This document shows, in pieces, positions 7,136 through 16,866 of a stretch of 36,009 nucleotides of DNA. Source of the stretch: Deltaproteobacteria bacterium (GTDB taxonomy: Bacteria > Desulfobacterota > Binatia > UBA12015); the NCBI GenBank assembly GCA_016874795.1, contig VGTG01000048.1, positions 1-36,009 of the forward strand. Reading direction: 5' to 3'. The position numbers and the translations under genes are program-made. The notes under the pieces were generated by a model. It worked only from the letters and a program-made list of their open reading frames with translations. It did no database searches and was not told where the DNA came from. Each line of letters starts with the position of its first letter. Positions within the stretch are counted from its first letter, which is position 1.

Positions 7136-8287
7136 GTGCCTGGCGACCTATCTCGCCTCTTCGTCCCCCCGCGAGGCTCGTACTTTCTCTTCGGTCCGCG
7201 CGGCAGCGGGAAGAGCACGTGGCTTCGTCACCTCCATCCGGACGCGTACTGGGTCGATTTGCTCGACGAAGGTCGTTACCAGCGCTACCTCGTCGATCCC
7301 TCGCTTTTCTCTGCGGAGCTCGATGCGCTACCCCGAGGGGCGTTCGTCGTGGTCGACGAGGTCCAGCGCCTCCCCGGGCTCCTGAACGTCATCCATCAGA
7401 AGCTCGAGACGCGGCGGTTGCGCTTCGCGCTGTCTGGATCGAGCGCGCGGAAGCTTCGCCGCTCCGGAGTGAACCTGCTCGCGGGTCGCGCCGTTCGCAG
7501 GTCGCTCCATCCCTTCGTTCCCGAGGAGCTCGAAGGCTCGTTCTCGCTCGCCCGGACGCTCGAGTGGGGCGCGCTCCCGATCGTTTGGGCGGCTCCGGAC
7601 AAGCAGGACGCGCTCGAAGCCTACGTGCAGATGTACCTGAAGGAGGAGATCCAGGCTGAAGCGGCGACCCGGAACCTACCGGGTTTCGCCCGGTTCCTGC
7701 CGATCGCGGGACTCTTCCACGGTCAAACGCTGAACGTCTCCGCGCTCGCGCGCGACGCCGGCGTCGCGCGTACGACCGTCCAAGGGTATCTCGAGATCCT
7801 CGAGGACACGCTGTTCACCTTTCAGCTGCCCGCATACGAGGCCCGGCTCCGCGTACGCGAACGTCGCCATCCGAAGCTCTATTGGGTCGATCCCGGTCTC
7901 GCGCGTGCCGTCATCGGCGATCGTGACGCGCCCGACGCCGGCTCGAGGGGCCGTCTCCTCGAGGGATGGATCGCACAGCTCCTCCGCGCGTATCGCGACT
8001 ATCGAGGCATCTGCGACGAGATCGCCTATTGGGCGCCGGCGGAGAGCAAGACCACCGAGGTCGACTTTCTCCTGCGGCGCGGCCGGAGGCTCCTCGCGCT
8101 CGAGGTAAAGGCCTCACGGCGTTGGAAGACGGAATTCACGAAGGGACTGCGAGCCATCGAGGGCTTGTCCGGCCTCGAGCGCCGGATCGTCGTCTACCTC
8201 GGCGAGGAACGCCTCCGTCCGGAGAAAGGCATCGAGGCACTGCCGCTTGGCGACTTTCTCAGCGAGCTGGCGCGCGGTCTCGGGTGA
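7136..8287 (+). CDS. AAA-family ATPase with DUF4143 domain
   Basis: A 383-residue member of the widespread AAA_14/DUF4143 family. It shows Walker A GPRGSGKST (residues about 20-28), Walker B GAFVVVDEVQR, a sensor-like FALSGSSARKLRRSGVNLL, and ELEGSF. A winged-helix region follows (NVSALARDAGVARTTVQGYLEIL), then the C-terminal DUF4143 nuclease-like core (AYWAPAESKTTEVDFLLRRG, then LALEVKAS), where E-V-D and E-V-K resemble the D-ExK pattern of restriction-like nucleases. Family function is unproven; copies are often mobile and sometimes discussed as defence or toxin-like genes. The GTG start is set by the palindrome boundary and by homology of the MPGDLSRLF start. A second, divergent member lies at 21152-22318. 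Confidence 0.88.
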   Translation: MPGDLSRLFVPPRGSYFLFGPRGSGKSTWLRHLHPDAYWVDLLDEGRYQRYLVDPSLFSAELDALPRGAFVVVDEVQRLPGLLNVIHQKLETRRLRFALSGSSARKLRRSGVNLLAGRAVRRSLHPFVPEELEGSFSLARTLEWGALPIVWAAPDKQDALEAYVQMYLKEEIQAEAATRNLPGFARFLPIAGLFHGQTLNVSALARDAGVARTTVQGYLEILEDTLFTFQLPAYEARLRVRERRHPKLYWVDPGLARAVIGDRDAPDAGSRGRLLEGWIAQLLRAYRDYRGICDEIAYWAPAESKTTEVDFLLRRGRRLLALEVKASRRWKTEFTKGLRAIEGLSGLERRIVVYLGEERLRPEKGIEALPLGDFLSELARGLG

Positions 8288-8459
8288 GGGATGGGGGCGG
8301 GGTCGAGTCGAGCGTCGTCGTCCGGAAGCGTCCCTCCGGCGTCGTGTCGGTGATCGCACGGGTCAAGCTCGTCCGGGTCCAAGGCTAGCCGAGTGGCGCT
8401 TCACGGCCGCTTCCGTCCCCGGCTTCCGATCTCGTTCGGGCCTCGAACCATCGATCTCA

Positions 8460-8603
8460 CTCTTCAGATTCGTGGCCTTCACGCGCGCATCGAGATCCTC
8501 GTAGATCACCAGCGCCTCGGCGAGACCTCGCCTCCTCGTACTCGAGCTGCCCGAAGTGCTCCTCGGCCCTTCGAAGGAGATCCTCGATGCCCTCCACCGT
8601 CAT
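8460..8603 (-). pseudogene. Possible short gene fragment, frameshifted
   Basis: In the 404-bp gap 8288-8691 I find no intact gene. A minus-strand ATG at 8603 opens 47 residues starting MTVEGIEDLLRRAEEHFGQL. Near 8525 protein-like composition moves to another frame (ALVIYEDLDARVKATNLK, then EIDG), which suggests a frameshifted remnant of a small helical protein. The remainder, 8288-8400, has no clear coding signal on either strand. I do not recognise the family. Confidence 0.3.
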
Positions 8604-8691
8604 GCTGATTTCTCTAGGCGTTTGGCGGAGCTAGAGATACGACGGTCGAAACGGGAGGCCCCGAGCAAGCGGGCTCGAGCAAGGAGCAGCG

Positions 8692-9066
8692 ATGACGGCA
8701 CGGACCCCGGAGGATTGCGACCGCCTGTTCGGCGAGGGGATCAACGCGGGCGACGCCGCATCGGTCGCAGCACTCTACGAGGAGAACGGAGGTCTGGTGC
8801 TCGAAACCGGCGACGTCGCGACCGGACCGGCGATCCGCGGCTTCCTCGACGCTTTCGTCGCGATGAAGCCGCGCCTCGAGATGAACGTGTGGCGCGTCGT
8901 CCGGGCCGGCGACGACATCGCGGTCCTGTACAACGACTGGCGGCTGACGCTGCCGGGAGGCGACGGCGCTGCGGTCGTCTCCGACGGCAAGGCGATCGAG
9001 ATCGTCCGGCGCCAGGCCGACGGGACCTGGAAGTTCGTGCTCGACGATCCTCGAGCGCGGGGCTGA
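8692..9066 (+). CDS. SnoaL/NTF2-like protein
   Basis: A 124-residue single-domain protein of the cone-shaped NTF2/SnoaL (DUF4440-like) fold. Visible are CDRLFGEGINAGDAASVAAL and YEENGGLVLETGDVATGPAI, the 'IRGFLDAFVAMKPRLEM' helix, and closing strands VLYNDWRLTLPG and IEIVRRQADGTWKFVLDDP. Members bind or turn over small hydrophobic molecules or act as ketosteroid-isomerase-like enzymes; the sequence does not fix a substrate. AAGGAG about 8 nt upstream of the ATG supports the start. It lies 36 bp before the GMC oxidoreductase and probably shares its transcript. Confidence 0.82.
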   Translation: MTARTPEDCDRLFGEGINAGDAASVAALYEENGGLVLETGDVATGPAIRGFLDAFVAMKPRLEMNVWRVVRAGDDIAVLYNDWRLTLPGGDGAAVVSDGKAIEIVRRQADGTWKFVLDDPRARG

Positions 9067-9102
9067 CAGACGGCCTCGGCGCGCTCCGTCGTCACGCTGC
9101 GG

Positions 9103-10290
9103 ATGCCCACGTCGTCGGAGCTCCGAGCCGCAGACGCGATCGTCGTCGGCAGCGGCCCCGTCGGTGTCGTCACCGCGCGACGGCTCGCCGAGTCGGGACG
9201 CCGCGTCCTCGTCCTCGAGCAGGGCGTCGCGATCTCCGACCCGCCGGGGAGCCATCTCCGCAACGCCGAGCCTCTGCAGCGCGAGCCCGACGCGTTCTTC
9301 GCATCGGCCGATCCGCACTTCGACTACTTCGATCGTGCTGCAGCACCCGCCGGTCTCCCCGGAGCGTGCACCACCGCGGCCGTCGGCGGACAGGGCGTCC
9401 TCTGGACGAACAACTGCCCGCGCGCCGTGCGCGGGCTCGAGCGGCCCGACCTCCTCGCGGACGAGGAATGGGGGCGCTGCTACGGCGTCGCGGAAGCGTA
9501 CCTCGGCGTCCACGCGGACGCGTTCGCGGGCTCGGTCCGCCAACGTCGGATCGCCGAGCGACTCGCCGCGGTGCTCGCGCCGCACGGAAGAAGCGTAATC
9601 CCGCAGGCGTTCGCGGGTCGCGTGCTCGGAGCCGGTCGCATCCACTACGGGGCACCGGCGGACGTGCTCGCTGCCGCCCCGCGCGACGTGACGGGGCGCA
9701 TCGAGATCGCGCACGGGCCCGCCCTGCGGATCGCGGACGGCGTATGCGAGCTCGCGGACGGTCGTCACCTCCGAGCCGATGCGATCGTCGTCGCGGCGGG
9801 CGCCTTCGACACGCCGCGCCTGCTGCACCGGTCGGGCATCCGCCCCGCCGCGCTCGGGCGCGGGCTGACGTATCACCCGGTCGCGTTCGCGCAGCTCGTG
9901 CTCGACGACGCCCTCGTCGCCGGCGTCGACGAAGCCGACCTCCCGCCGCGCCTGCAGGTCCCTCCGACCGCTTCGCATCCGTGGAACGTCATGGTGCTCC
10001 GGGACACGAACCCGCTCGCGGAAGCCGCGTCCGAGCGCGACGTGGCGATCCGCCGGCTCGTCGAGATCCAGTGCTTCTGCCCGCTCGAGCCCGATCCCGC
10101 GCGAGCGATGCGGATCTCCGAGGACGGCTCGGTCTCCTTCGACGTCCCGTTCTCGGCGCAGGAAACCGAGCGCATGGCGGCGGTCGTCGACGACATGCAC
10201 GCGGTCGCGGCGGCACTCGGCCGGTTTCGCTCGGGCTGCGAGCCGAGGTGGCTCGAGCTCGGCTTCGCGCACGTCTCGAGCGCTTCGCGC
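9103..10290 (+). pseudogene. GMC oxidoreductase lacking its C-terminal domain end
   Basis: An FAD-dependent alcohol/sugar oxidase of the GMC (pyranose-oxidase-like) type. The N-terminal dinucleotide fold is intact (DAIVVGSGPVGVVTARRLAE, LVLEQG), followed by AVGGQGVLWTNNCPR (flavin loop) and AIVVAAGAFDTPRLL. The family should end with a catalytic His motif and 'NPTLT' FAD-binding tail. Here the protein diverges just after CEPRWLELGFAH near 10265, and the frame runs on antisense through the next gene to 10875. None of the three frames restores the missing ~90 residues. Catalytic His/Asn are absent, so the product is probably inactive. The listed end is where resemblance stops. Truncation by rearrangement at about 10265-10390 is the simplest reading. 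Confidence 0.7.
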
Positions 10291-10390
10291 ACGCTCGATA
10301 GCTGCGACGCACTACCCAAGAGATTCGCCGCGCGATTCGAAGACGACCGCTCGCGCGAGACGAAGGTCGCGAGCCGCGACGAGGCCGTCC

Positions 10391-12715
10391 TCAGAGCGGG
10401 ATCGTGTGCTTGCCGGCGCCGAAGCGCTTCCCCGCGTGCTGGAACGGCACCGGGCTCACAACGACGAGGGACTTCTTCTCGGCGTTCGCTTCGACCTCGA
10501 TCGATCCCGCCGCGCACGGCGCCGAGCCGCGCGCCCACGCGAGGTCGCCGAGCGCCGGATCGATGCGCGCGACCGCGAACCCCGGCTCCGCCGGCTCGAT
10601 GCCGAGGACGCGCGTCGTCAAGTCACGCGTCGGCGTCGACGACCAGCCGTGGCTCACCGTACCGCCGTACCACGTCTCGGTCCACGACGTCGGACAGCGC
10701 TCGAGCGCGATCTTCCAGTCGCGACAGAGTGCCGCGATGCGATCGGCGCGGCCTGCCGCGACGACCGCGTCGTGCACGACGTAGCGGAAGAACGGCTGCG
10801 CGCGGACGATCTGACGCTCGGCGTCCCACCACGGCTCCGGATGTCCACGGCCGAGGTACTCGCCGCCGACCATGACCTCCGTGTTCGGCTCCGTCGGGCC
10901 GTCCGTGATGCTGAACGAAGCGTGCACGAGGTTCGGCTCGTCGAGCATCACCTCGAGGAGCCGCGGCCAGCGGGCCTGCGGCGCAAGGCGCCCGACGATC
11001 GCCGCGGCTTGCCCGTGCTGCGAAGCCATCGGACGAAGCGTTTCGCCGACGAGCGAGTCGGCATAGCGCCGCCGCGCCGGATCCCAGAGCTTCTCGAACG
11101 CCGCCGCGAGACGCGCGTGCGTCGCGCGGGCCCAAGCGGCGCGATGGGCATCGCCGAGCCACTGCGCCATCTCCGCAAGCTCGAGCAGAGCGCGTCCCCA
11201 GAGTCCGCAGAGCGGCGCACAAGCGCCCTCCGTGTACACGGAGGCCCAGTCGATGATCACCCAGCCGAAGACGTCGCGCGGCAAGCCGTCGTCCCCGCAG
11301 AAGGGGGCGAACCAGCGCACGACGCCCTCGACGACGGGAAGGAGCTCGGCGATCTCCTCGCGATCCCCGACCCAGCGGTAGAGGTTCCACACCGAGTGCA
11401 CCCAGTGCAGAGCCCAGTCGGGGATGATCGTGAAGTCCGCCTGCTCGATGTCGCCGGCGACCGCCATCGGCAGCATTCCGTCGGGACGCGGCGAGGCGGT
11501 GAGCTTCGGATGCCAGCGCGCGAGCTCCCGGTCGGCGTTGGTCGCGAGATCGACCATCTGATGCACGACCGCATCGCCCGTCCACGCACGCTGCTCCCGC
11601 GTCGGACAGTCGACGTAGGAGTCGAGCGAGCAGAGGCTCACGGTACGACGACCGACTTGCCAGATGCGGTCGAGGTCGGGATCGGAGCACGCGAAGGAAG
11701 CGGAGCCGGCGACCGGGTACACGCGCTCGCGCACCGTCAAGCCATGAACGGTCGTGCCCGCGGGCGCTTCGACGCGGATGCCGCGGAGCCCGTAGAGGTC
11801 GAACGACTCGAGCGTCCGGCGCGTGCCGTCGCCCGTGAAGACGAGCCCCGTGTCGTGCTCGCTCGGCGCCGGTGCGCCGCTCGCGTCGAGGAACTCGGAA
11901 GGCTGCAGCGAGACCTGTGCACCGGCGGGGATCTCCGCGTCGAGCACGACCGTGCCGACGACGATCCGCTCCGTCGTGAAATCGCTCGCCGCGTCGCCGA
12001 CGCGGCGGAGATCGACGGGCTTCGGCACGGGCCAGCTCGTGGCGCGCGCGTGAAGGGGACCGATCGGGAACGTCGGCGGCTCCGGTCTACCCGCCTCGCC
12101 CGTCGTGTGCGCGCGCCGCACGATCGCCGCGGGCCATCGCGTCGCGCCGGCGACCGTCTCGAGCCAGCCGTCGGGGAGCGCACGCGCATCCACGAGCTCG
12201 GGGCCTCTTCCCGAGATCAATCCGGCCGAGGCGGCAGCGCCCCAGCCTGTGAGGACGCTCGCCTGCCAGCTCGCGTCACTGACGAGCCACTCGTCCGCGT
12301 CCTCGCCGTCGCGCTCACCTTCGCCGAGCCGCGCCTCGAAGACGAAGCCGCCCGCACCGACGTCGTTCGCGTACGGCAGCGGCAGCCACCACGGCGTCGC
12401 GTCCTTGTAGAAGCACGCGAGCGCCGCGACGACATTCTCGCCCACGACGAGAAGCGGGGCGAGATCGACCACGTCGTACGGCTGCCGCCGCGGGTTCGAG
12501 CGAAGCGGGCCGCGCGCGACCTCGACGCCGTTCACGAAGAGGACGTAGCGCGAGACGGCGCAGATCCGCGCCGGTGCGGTCGGCGGCACGCTCGAAAGGG
12601 AGAACGCGCGCCGCACGCCGATGACGTGCCGTCCGTGCGGTGGCGCGTCGCCCGCAGTGCTCGCTTCGGCCCAGATCCAGCGTGCGCGCCACCGCCCCGG
12701 CGGGAACGTCGCCAT
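10391..12715 (-). CDS. GH78 alpha-L-rhamnosidase
   Basis: A 774-residue glycosidase releasing terminal L-rhamnose by inversion. N-terminal beta domains (RWRARWIWAEAS, then RYVLFVNGVEVARGPLRSNP) are followed by the (alpha/alpha)6 catalytic region with VDCPTREQRAWTGDAVVHQM, where D and E match the family's substrate-binding and acid residues. FTIIPDWALHWVHSVWNLYR, then WTETWYGGTVSHGWSSTPTR, form the later barrel helices. No signal peptide is evident, so it is probably cytoplasmic. It follows purL by 12 bp and presumably shares its transcript. Rhamnose-linked turnover may connect with the exopolysaccharide locus on the left, but that is inference. Confidence 0.88.
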   Translation of the reverse strand: MATFPPGRWRARWIWAEASTAGDAPPHGRHVIGVRRAFSLSSVPPTAPARICAVSRYVLFVNGVEVARGPLRSNPRRQPYDVVDLAPLLVVGENVVAALACFYKDATPWWLPLPYANDVGAGGFVFEARLGEGERDGEDADEWLVSDASWQASVLTGWGAAASAGLISGRGPELVDARALPDGWLETVAGATRWPAAIVRRAHTTGEAGRPEPPTFPIGPLHARATSWPVPKPVDLRRVGDAASDFTTERIVVGTVVLDAEIPAGAQVSLQPSEFLDASGAPAPSEHDTGLVFTGDGTRRTLESFDLYGLRGIRVEAPAGTTVHGLTVRERVYPVAGSASFACSDPDLDRIWQVGRRTVSLCSLDSYVDCPTREQRAWTGDAVVHQMVDLATNADRELARWHPKLTASPRPDGMLPMAVAGDIEQADFTIIPDWALHWVHSVWNLYRWVGDREEIAELLPVVEGVVRWFAPFCGDDGLPRDVFGWVIIDWASVYTEGACAPLCGLWGRALLELAEMAQWLGDAHRAAWARATHARLAAAFEKLWDPARRRYADSLVGETLRPMASQHGQAAAIVGRLAPQARWPRLLEVMLDEPNLVHASFSITDGPTEPNTEVMVGGEYLGRGHPEPWWDAERQIVRAQPFFRYVVHDAVVAAGRADRIAALCRDWKIALERCPTSWTETWYGGTVSHGWSSTPTRDLTTRVLGIEPAEPGFAVARIDPALGDLAWARGSAPCAAGSIEVEANAEKKSLVVVSPVPFQHAGKRFGAGKHTIPL

Positions 12716-12727
12716 CGCGATCGCGCC

Positions 12728-15700
12728 CTACCCCACCCAGGCGCGGGCGTTCCGGAAGAAGCGCATCCACGGACCGTCCTCGCCCCAGTCGTCCGGATGC
12801 CACGAGTGCTGCACGGTGCGGAACGTGCGCTCGGGGTGCGGCATCAGGATCGTCGCGCGGCCGTCCGCGGTCGTCAGCCCGGCGATGCCCGCGGGCGAGC
12901 CGTTCGGATTCGACGGATACTGCTCGCTGACGTCGCCGCGATTGTCGACGTACCGTGCGGAGACGAGACCGGCCTGCGTCAAGCGCCTCTCGCCGGCTTC
13001 GTCGCGGAACTCCGCTCGTCCCTCGCCGTGCGCGACCGCGACCGGAAGCCGCGCGCCCTGCATGCCGCGGAAGAAGATCGAAGGGCTCTCGTCGATCCGC
13101 ACGAGGACGAGGCGCGCCTCGAACTGCTCGGAGCGGTTCCGCACGAAGCGCGGCCAGTCCTCCGCCCCGGGGATCAGCTCGTACAGCGCCGAGAGCATCT
13201 GGCAGCCGTTGCAGATGCCGAGCGAGAACGCGTCTGGCCGCGCGAAGAAGTCCGTGAACTGCGCGCGCAGCTTCGGCTGGAACAGGATCGACTTCGCCCA
13301 GCCCTCGCCGGCGCCGAGCACGTCGCCGTACGAGAAGCCGCCGCAGGCGATCGCGCCGCGGTAGCGCTCGAGCGAGTCGCGTCCCGCGAAGAGGTCGCTC
13401 ATGTGCACGTCGACCGCTTCGAAGCCCGCGCGGTCGAGCGCCGCCGCCATCTCGACCTGCCCGTTGACGCCCTGCTCGCGCAGGACGGCGACGCACGGAC
13501 GCGCGCCCGCGCCGCGGAGACGTGCCTCGTGACCGCCCGGGACGAGATCGAAGGGCACGTGCGCGTGCAGGCCCGGATCGCTCGGATCGAGACGGCGCGC
13601 GTGCTCCTCCTCGGTCGAGGTCGGATCGTCGCGCAGGGCCTGCAAGCGACGCGTCGTCTCGGACCAGGCGTCGCGCAGCGCCGTGCGGCTCTCGTCGAGG
13701 AGGACGCGGCCGCCGGCGCGGATCACGACGCGATCGTCGTCGCGCAGACCGCCGATCGAGCGCGTGAGCGGGATAAGGCCGTGCGCGCGCAGCACGCCGA
13801 GGACCGCATCGCGAGCCGCGCTTCGCACCTGCACGACGGCACCGAGCTCCTCCGCGAAGAGTGCGGCGATCGCGTCGCCGCTCGAGCGCGCGCTCGCGCC
13901 GTCCCGTGCGAGATCGATTTCGATCCCCGTCCGCCCGGCGAACGCCAGCTCGACGAGCGTCGCGAGCAGCCCGCCGTCGGAGCGGTCGTGATACGCGAGC
14001 ACGAGGCCGTCTCGCACGAGCCTCGAGATCGCCTCGACGAAGCCTCGCAGCAGGACCGGGTCGTCGACGTCGGGCGGCTCCGTGCCGACCGCGCCGTACA
14101 CCTGCGCGAGCGCCGATCCGCCGAGCCGGCTCTTCCCGGCGCCGAGGTCGATGAGGAGCAGCTCCGTCGCTCCGAGGTCGCCGCCGCTGCGAAGCTGCGG
14201 CGTGCACGCGCGCCGCACGTCCGGCACGCGCGCGAAGGCCGAGACGACGAGCGAGAGCGGCGCGGTCACGCTTCGCTCCTCGCCGCCCTCGCGCCACACC
14301 GTCCGCATCGACATCGAGTCCTTGCCGACGGGCACCGCGATGCCGAGCGCGGGACAGAGCTCGAGCCCGACCGCGCGTACGGCGTCGTAGAGGCCCGCGT
14401 CCTCTCCGGGATGCCCCGCAGGCGCCATCCAGTTCGCGGAGAGCTTGACGTCTTCGATCGTCGCGAGCCCGACCGAGGCGATGTTCGTCAGGGCCTCGGC
14501 GACCGCCATCCGCGCGGAGGCCGCGGGTCCGCTCGGACCGGCGAGCGCGATCGGCGCACGCTCCGCCATCGCCATCGCCTCGCCCGCGTAGCCGTCGTAA
14601 TCGCTGACGGTCACCGCCGCGTCGGCGACCGGAACCTGCCACGGTCCGACCATCGGATCGCGCACGATCTGCCCGCCGACCGTGCGATCGCCGATCGTGA
14701 CGAGGAACGTCTTGTCTCCGACCGAAGGGAGCCGCAGCACGCGCAGCGCCGCCTCCCGCACGTCGATCCCCGCGGTGGAGAACGTCTCGCCCGAAAACGG
14801 ACGATGCTCCGCGAAGCGCTGCATGCGCGGCGGCTTCCCGAGGATCAACGAGAGCGGCAGGTCGATCGGTCGGCTCGCGAAGAGGCGATCGTGCAGCTCG
14901 AGCCGGTCGTCCGTGACCGCTTCGCCGACGACCGCCCACGGTGCGCGCTCGCGCGTGCAGAGCGCCGCGAACTCTTCGAGGCGGTCGCGCTCGATCGCGA
15001 GCACGTAGCGCTCCTGCGCCTCGTTGCACCAGACCTCGAGCGGCGACATCCCGGGCTCGTCGTTCGGCACGTCGCGGAGCTCGAAGACGCCGCCACGATC
15101 GCTTCCGTGCACGAGCTCCGGAAACGCGTTCGAGAGCCCGCCCGCGCCGACGTCGTGCACGGAGAGAATCGGGTTCGCGTCGCCGAGAGCCCAGCAGCGG
15201 TCGATCACCTCCTGACAGCGACGCTGCATCTCGGCGTTGTCCCGCTGCACCGAGGCGAAATCGAGGTCCTCCTCGCTCGTGCCCGCGGCCATCGACGAAG
15301 CGGCGCCGCCGCCGAGGCCGATGCGCAGAGCCGGTCCGCCGAGGAGGATCAGTGGCGAGCCCGCGGGAATCTCGCGCTTCTCGACGTGTCCCGCGCGAAT
15401 GTTGCCGAGCCCGCCCGCGATCATGATCGGCTTGTGATAGCCGCGCACCTCGACGCCGTTCGGTCCGGCGACGCGCTCCTCGAACGTGCGGAAGTAGCCG
15501 AGGATCGCGGGACGACCGAACTCGTTGTTGAAGGCGGCGCCGCCGATCGGGCCCTCGAGCATGATGTCGAGCGCGGACGCAATGCGCGCCGGACGGCCGT
15601 GGTCCTTCTCCCACGGCTGCTCCGCGCCGGGGATGCGCAGGTTCGAGACGGAGAACCCGGTGAGCCCCGCCTTCGGCTTCGCGCCACGTCCCGTCGCACC

Positions 15701-16657
15701 CTCGTCGCGGATCTCGCCGCCGGACCCCGTCGCGGCGCCGGGATACGGCGAGATCGCGGTCGGGTGGTTGTGCGTCTCGACCTTCATCACGAAGTGGACC
15801 GGCTCCTCGTGCGCGCGATAGACGCGCGTCTTCGGGTCCGCGAAGAAGCGCCGCGCCTTCGCGCCCTCGGCGACCGCCGCGTTGTCGCGATACGCGGAGA
15901 GGACACCCGCGGGCGAGCGCTCGGTCGTGTTGCGGATCATCGCGAAGAGCGAGCCCTCCTGCGCGCGTCCGTCGATGATCCAGCTCGCGTTGAAGATCTT
16001 GTGGCGGCAGTGCTCGGAGTTCGCCTGCGCGAACATCATCAGCTCGACGTCGGCAGGGTCGCGGCCGAGCTTCCGGAAGCTCGCGTCGAGGTAGTCGATC
16101 TCGTCCTCGGCGAGCGCCAGGCCGAGCTCGCGGTTCGCACGGACCAGCGCTTCGCGGCCTTCGGCGAGGAGCGGCACGCGCGAGAACGTGCGCGGCTCGG
16201 CGACGGCGAAGAGCCGCTCGGCCTCGGCCGGCGCGGCGAGCGCCGTCTGCGTCATGCGGTCGTGCAGAAGCGGAGCCGCGAGTCTCCGGAGGACGTCTTC
16301 GGACGCTTCGCCCGCGATCCGATACTCGATGCCGCGCTCGAGTCGGCGCACCTTCTCGAGCCCGCAGGCGTGCGCGATGTCCGTCGCCTTCGAGGACCAG
16401 GGCGAGATCGTACCGAGGCGCGGGACGACGAGGAGAAGCGCGCCGTCGACGTCCGCTTTCGCTCCCGCCGCGGGGCCGTAGCGAAGGAGCCGCTCGAGGA
16501 TGCCGTGCTCCCGGTCGTCGAGGGCACCCGCGACATCCGCGAGGTGGACGAAATCCGCGGCCAGTCCGCGGATGCGACCGTCGGAGGCGCGAAGGCGCGC
16601 GAGGATCCGCTCGAGCCGCGCCGGCGAGTGAGCGGGACCTCCGCGCAGGATCAGCAT
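12728..16657 (-). CDS. purL: Phosphoribosylformylglycinamidine synthase, large single-chain
   Basis: A 1309-residue FGAM synthase catalysing the ATP- and glutamine-dependent fourth step of purine synthesis. The length and order match the Proteobacterial/eukaryotic single-chain form: an N-terminal domain, linker, two AIR-synthase-like halves ([20 protein letters not shown] and [10 protein letters not shown]-type loops; [12 protein letters not shown] in the second half), then a C-terminal glutaminase. The glutaminase has [17 protein letters not shown], the nucleophile Cys in [12 protein letters not shown], and His/Glu in MPHPERTFR. The ATG at 16657 begins [10 protein letters not shown] as in other members. 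It lies between a sulfatase-family gene and a rhamnosidase, an unusual neighbourhood for a purine gene. Confidence 0.97.
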   Translation of the reverse strand: MLILRGGPAHSPARLERILARLRASDGRIRGLAADFVHLADVAGALDDREHGILERLLRYGPAAGAKADVDGALLLVVPRLGTISPWSSKATDIAHACGLEKVRRLERGIEYRIAGEASEDVLRRLAAPLLHDRMTQTALAAPAEAERLFAVAEPRTFSRVPLLAEGREALVRANRELGLALAEDEIDYLDASFRKLGRDPADVELMMFAQANSEHCRHKIFNASWIIDGRAQEGSLFAMIRNTTERSPAGVLSAYRDNAAVAEGAKARRFFADPKTRVYRAHEEPVHFVMKVETHNHPTAISPYPGAATGSGGEIRDEGATGRGAKPKAGLTGFSVSNLRIPGAEQPWEKDHGRPARIASALDIMLEGPIGGAAFNNEFGRPAILGYFRTFEERVAGPNGVEVRGYHKPIMIAGGLGNIRAGHVEKREIPAGSPLILLGGPALRIGLGGGAASSMAAGTSEEDLDFASVQRDNAEMQRRCQEVIDRCWALGDANPILSVHDVGAGGLSNAFPELVHGSDRGGVFELRDVPNDEPGMSPLEVWCNEAQERYVLAIERDRLEEFAALCTRERAPWAVVGEAVTDDRLELHDRLFASRPIDLPLSLILGKPPRMQRFAEHRPFSGETFSTAGIDVREAALRVLRLPSVGDKTFLVTIGDRTVGGQIVRDPMVGPWQVPVADAAVTVSDYDGYAGEAMAMAERAPIALAGPSGPAASARMAVAEALTNIASVGLATIEDVKLSANWMAPAGHPGEDAGLYDAVRAVGLELCPALGIAVPVGKDSMSMRTVWREGGEERSVTAPLSLVVSAFARVPDVRRACTPQLRSGGDLGATELLLIDLGAGKSRLGGSALAQVYGAVGTEPPDVDDPVLLRGFVEAISRLVRDGLVLAYHDRSDGGLLATLVELAFAGRTGIEIDLARDGASARSSGDAIAALFAEELGAVVQVRSAARDAVLGVLRAHGLIPLTRSIGGLRDDDRVVIRAGGRVLLDESRTALRDAWSETTRRLQALRDDPTSTEEEHARRLDPSDPGLHAHVPFDLVPGGHEARLRGAGARPCVAVLREQGVNGQVEMAAALDRAGFEAVDVHMSDLFAGRDSLERYRGAIACGGFSYGDVLGAGEGWAKSILFQPKLRAQFTDFFARPDAFSLGICNGCQMLSALYELIPGAEDWPRFVRNRSEQFEARLVLVRIDESPSIFFRGMQGARLPVAVAHGEGRAEFRDEAGERRLTQAGLVSARYVDNRGDVSEQYPSNPNGSPAGIAGLTTADGRATILMPHPERTFRTVQHSWHPDDWGEDGPWMRFFRNARAWVG

Positions 16658-16794
16658 GGCGCCGCGTCGGAAGCGTGCGCGCGCGCGAAGCCGGCTTCAC
16701 CTGCATTCGTCGCGGCGCGGAGTGCGGCCATGCCTGCAGGAGGAACTACCAGACGACGACGCAACCGCCAGGTCGCGGTTCCACGAGCGACGTG

Positions 16795-16866
16795 TCAGGG
16801 ATCGACTCAGGGATCGACTCAGGGATCGACTCAGGGATCGACTCAGGGATCGACTCAGGGATCGAC
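16795..16866. repeat. Six tandem copies of a 12-bp unit at a stop codon
   Basis: TCAGGGATCGAC is repeated exactly six times with no variation. On the minus strand each unit reads Val-Asp-Pro-stop. The unit at 16855-16866 is the authentic last four codons of the sulfatase-family gene; five further copies follow in the 197-bp gap before purL. The rest of that gap (16658-16794) shows no gene. Perfect identity suggests recent slippage or a maintained element. Confidence 0.95.

Noticed and set aside
8388-8470. A tRNA-like look (GCCGAGTGGCG, and GGTTCGAGGCCCGAAC on the minus strand)
   Set aside because: The two parts lie on opposite strands and no acceptor stem, D-arm or anticodon arm can be built.
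16795-16866. CRISPR array
   Set aside because: Units are 12 bp and directly adjacent with no spacers.
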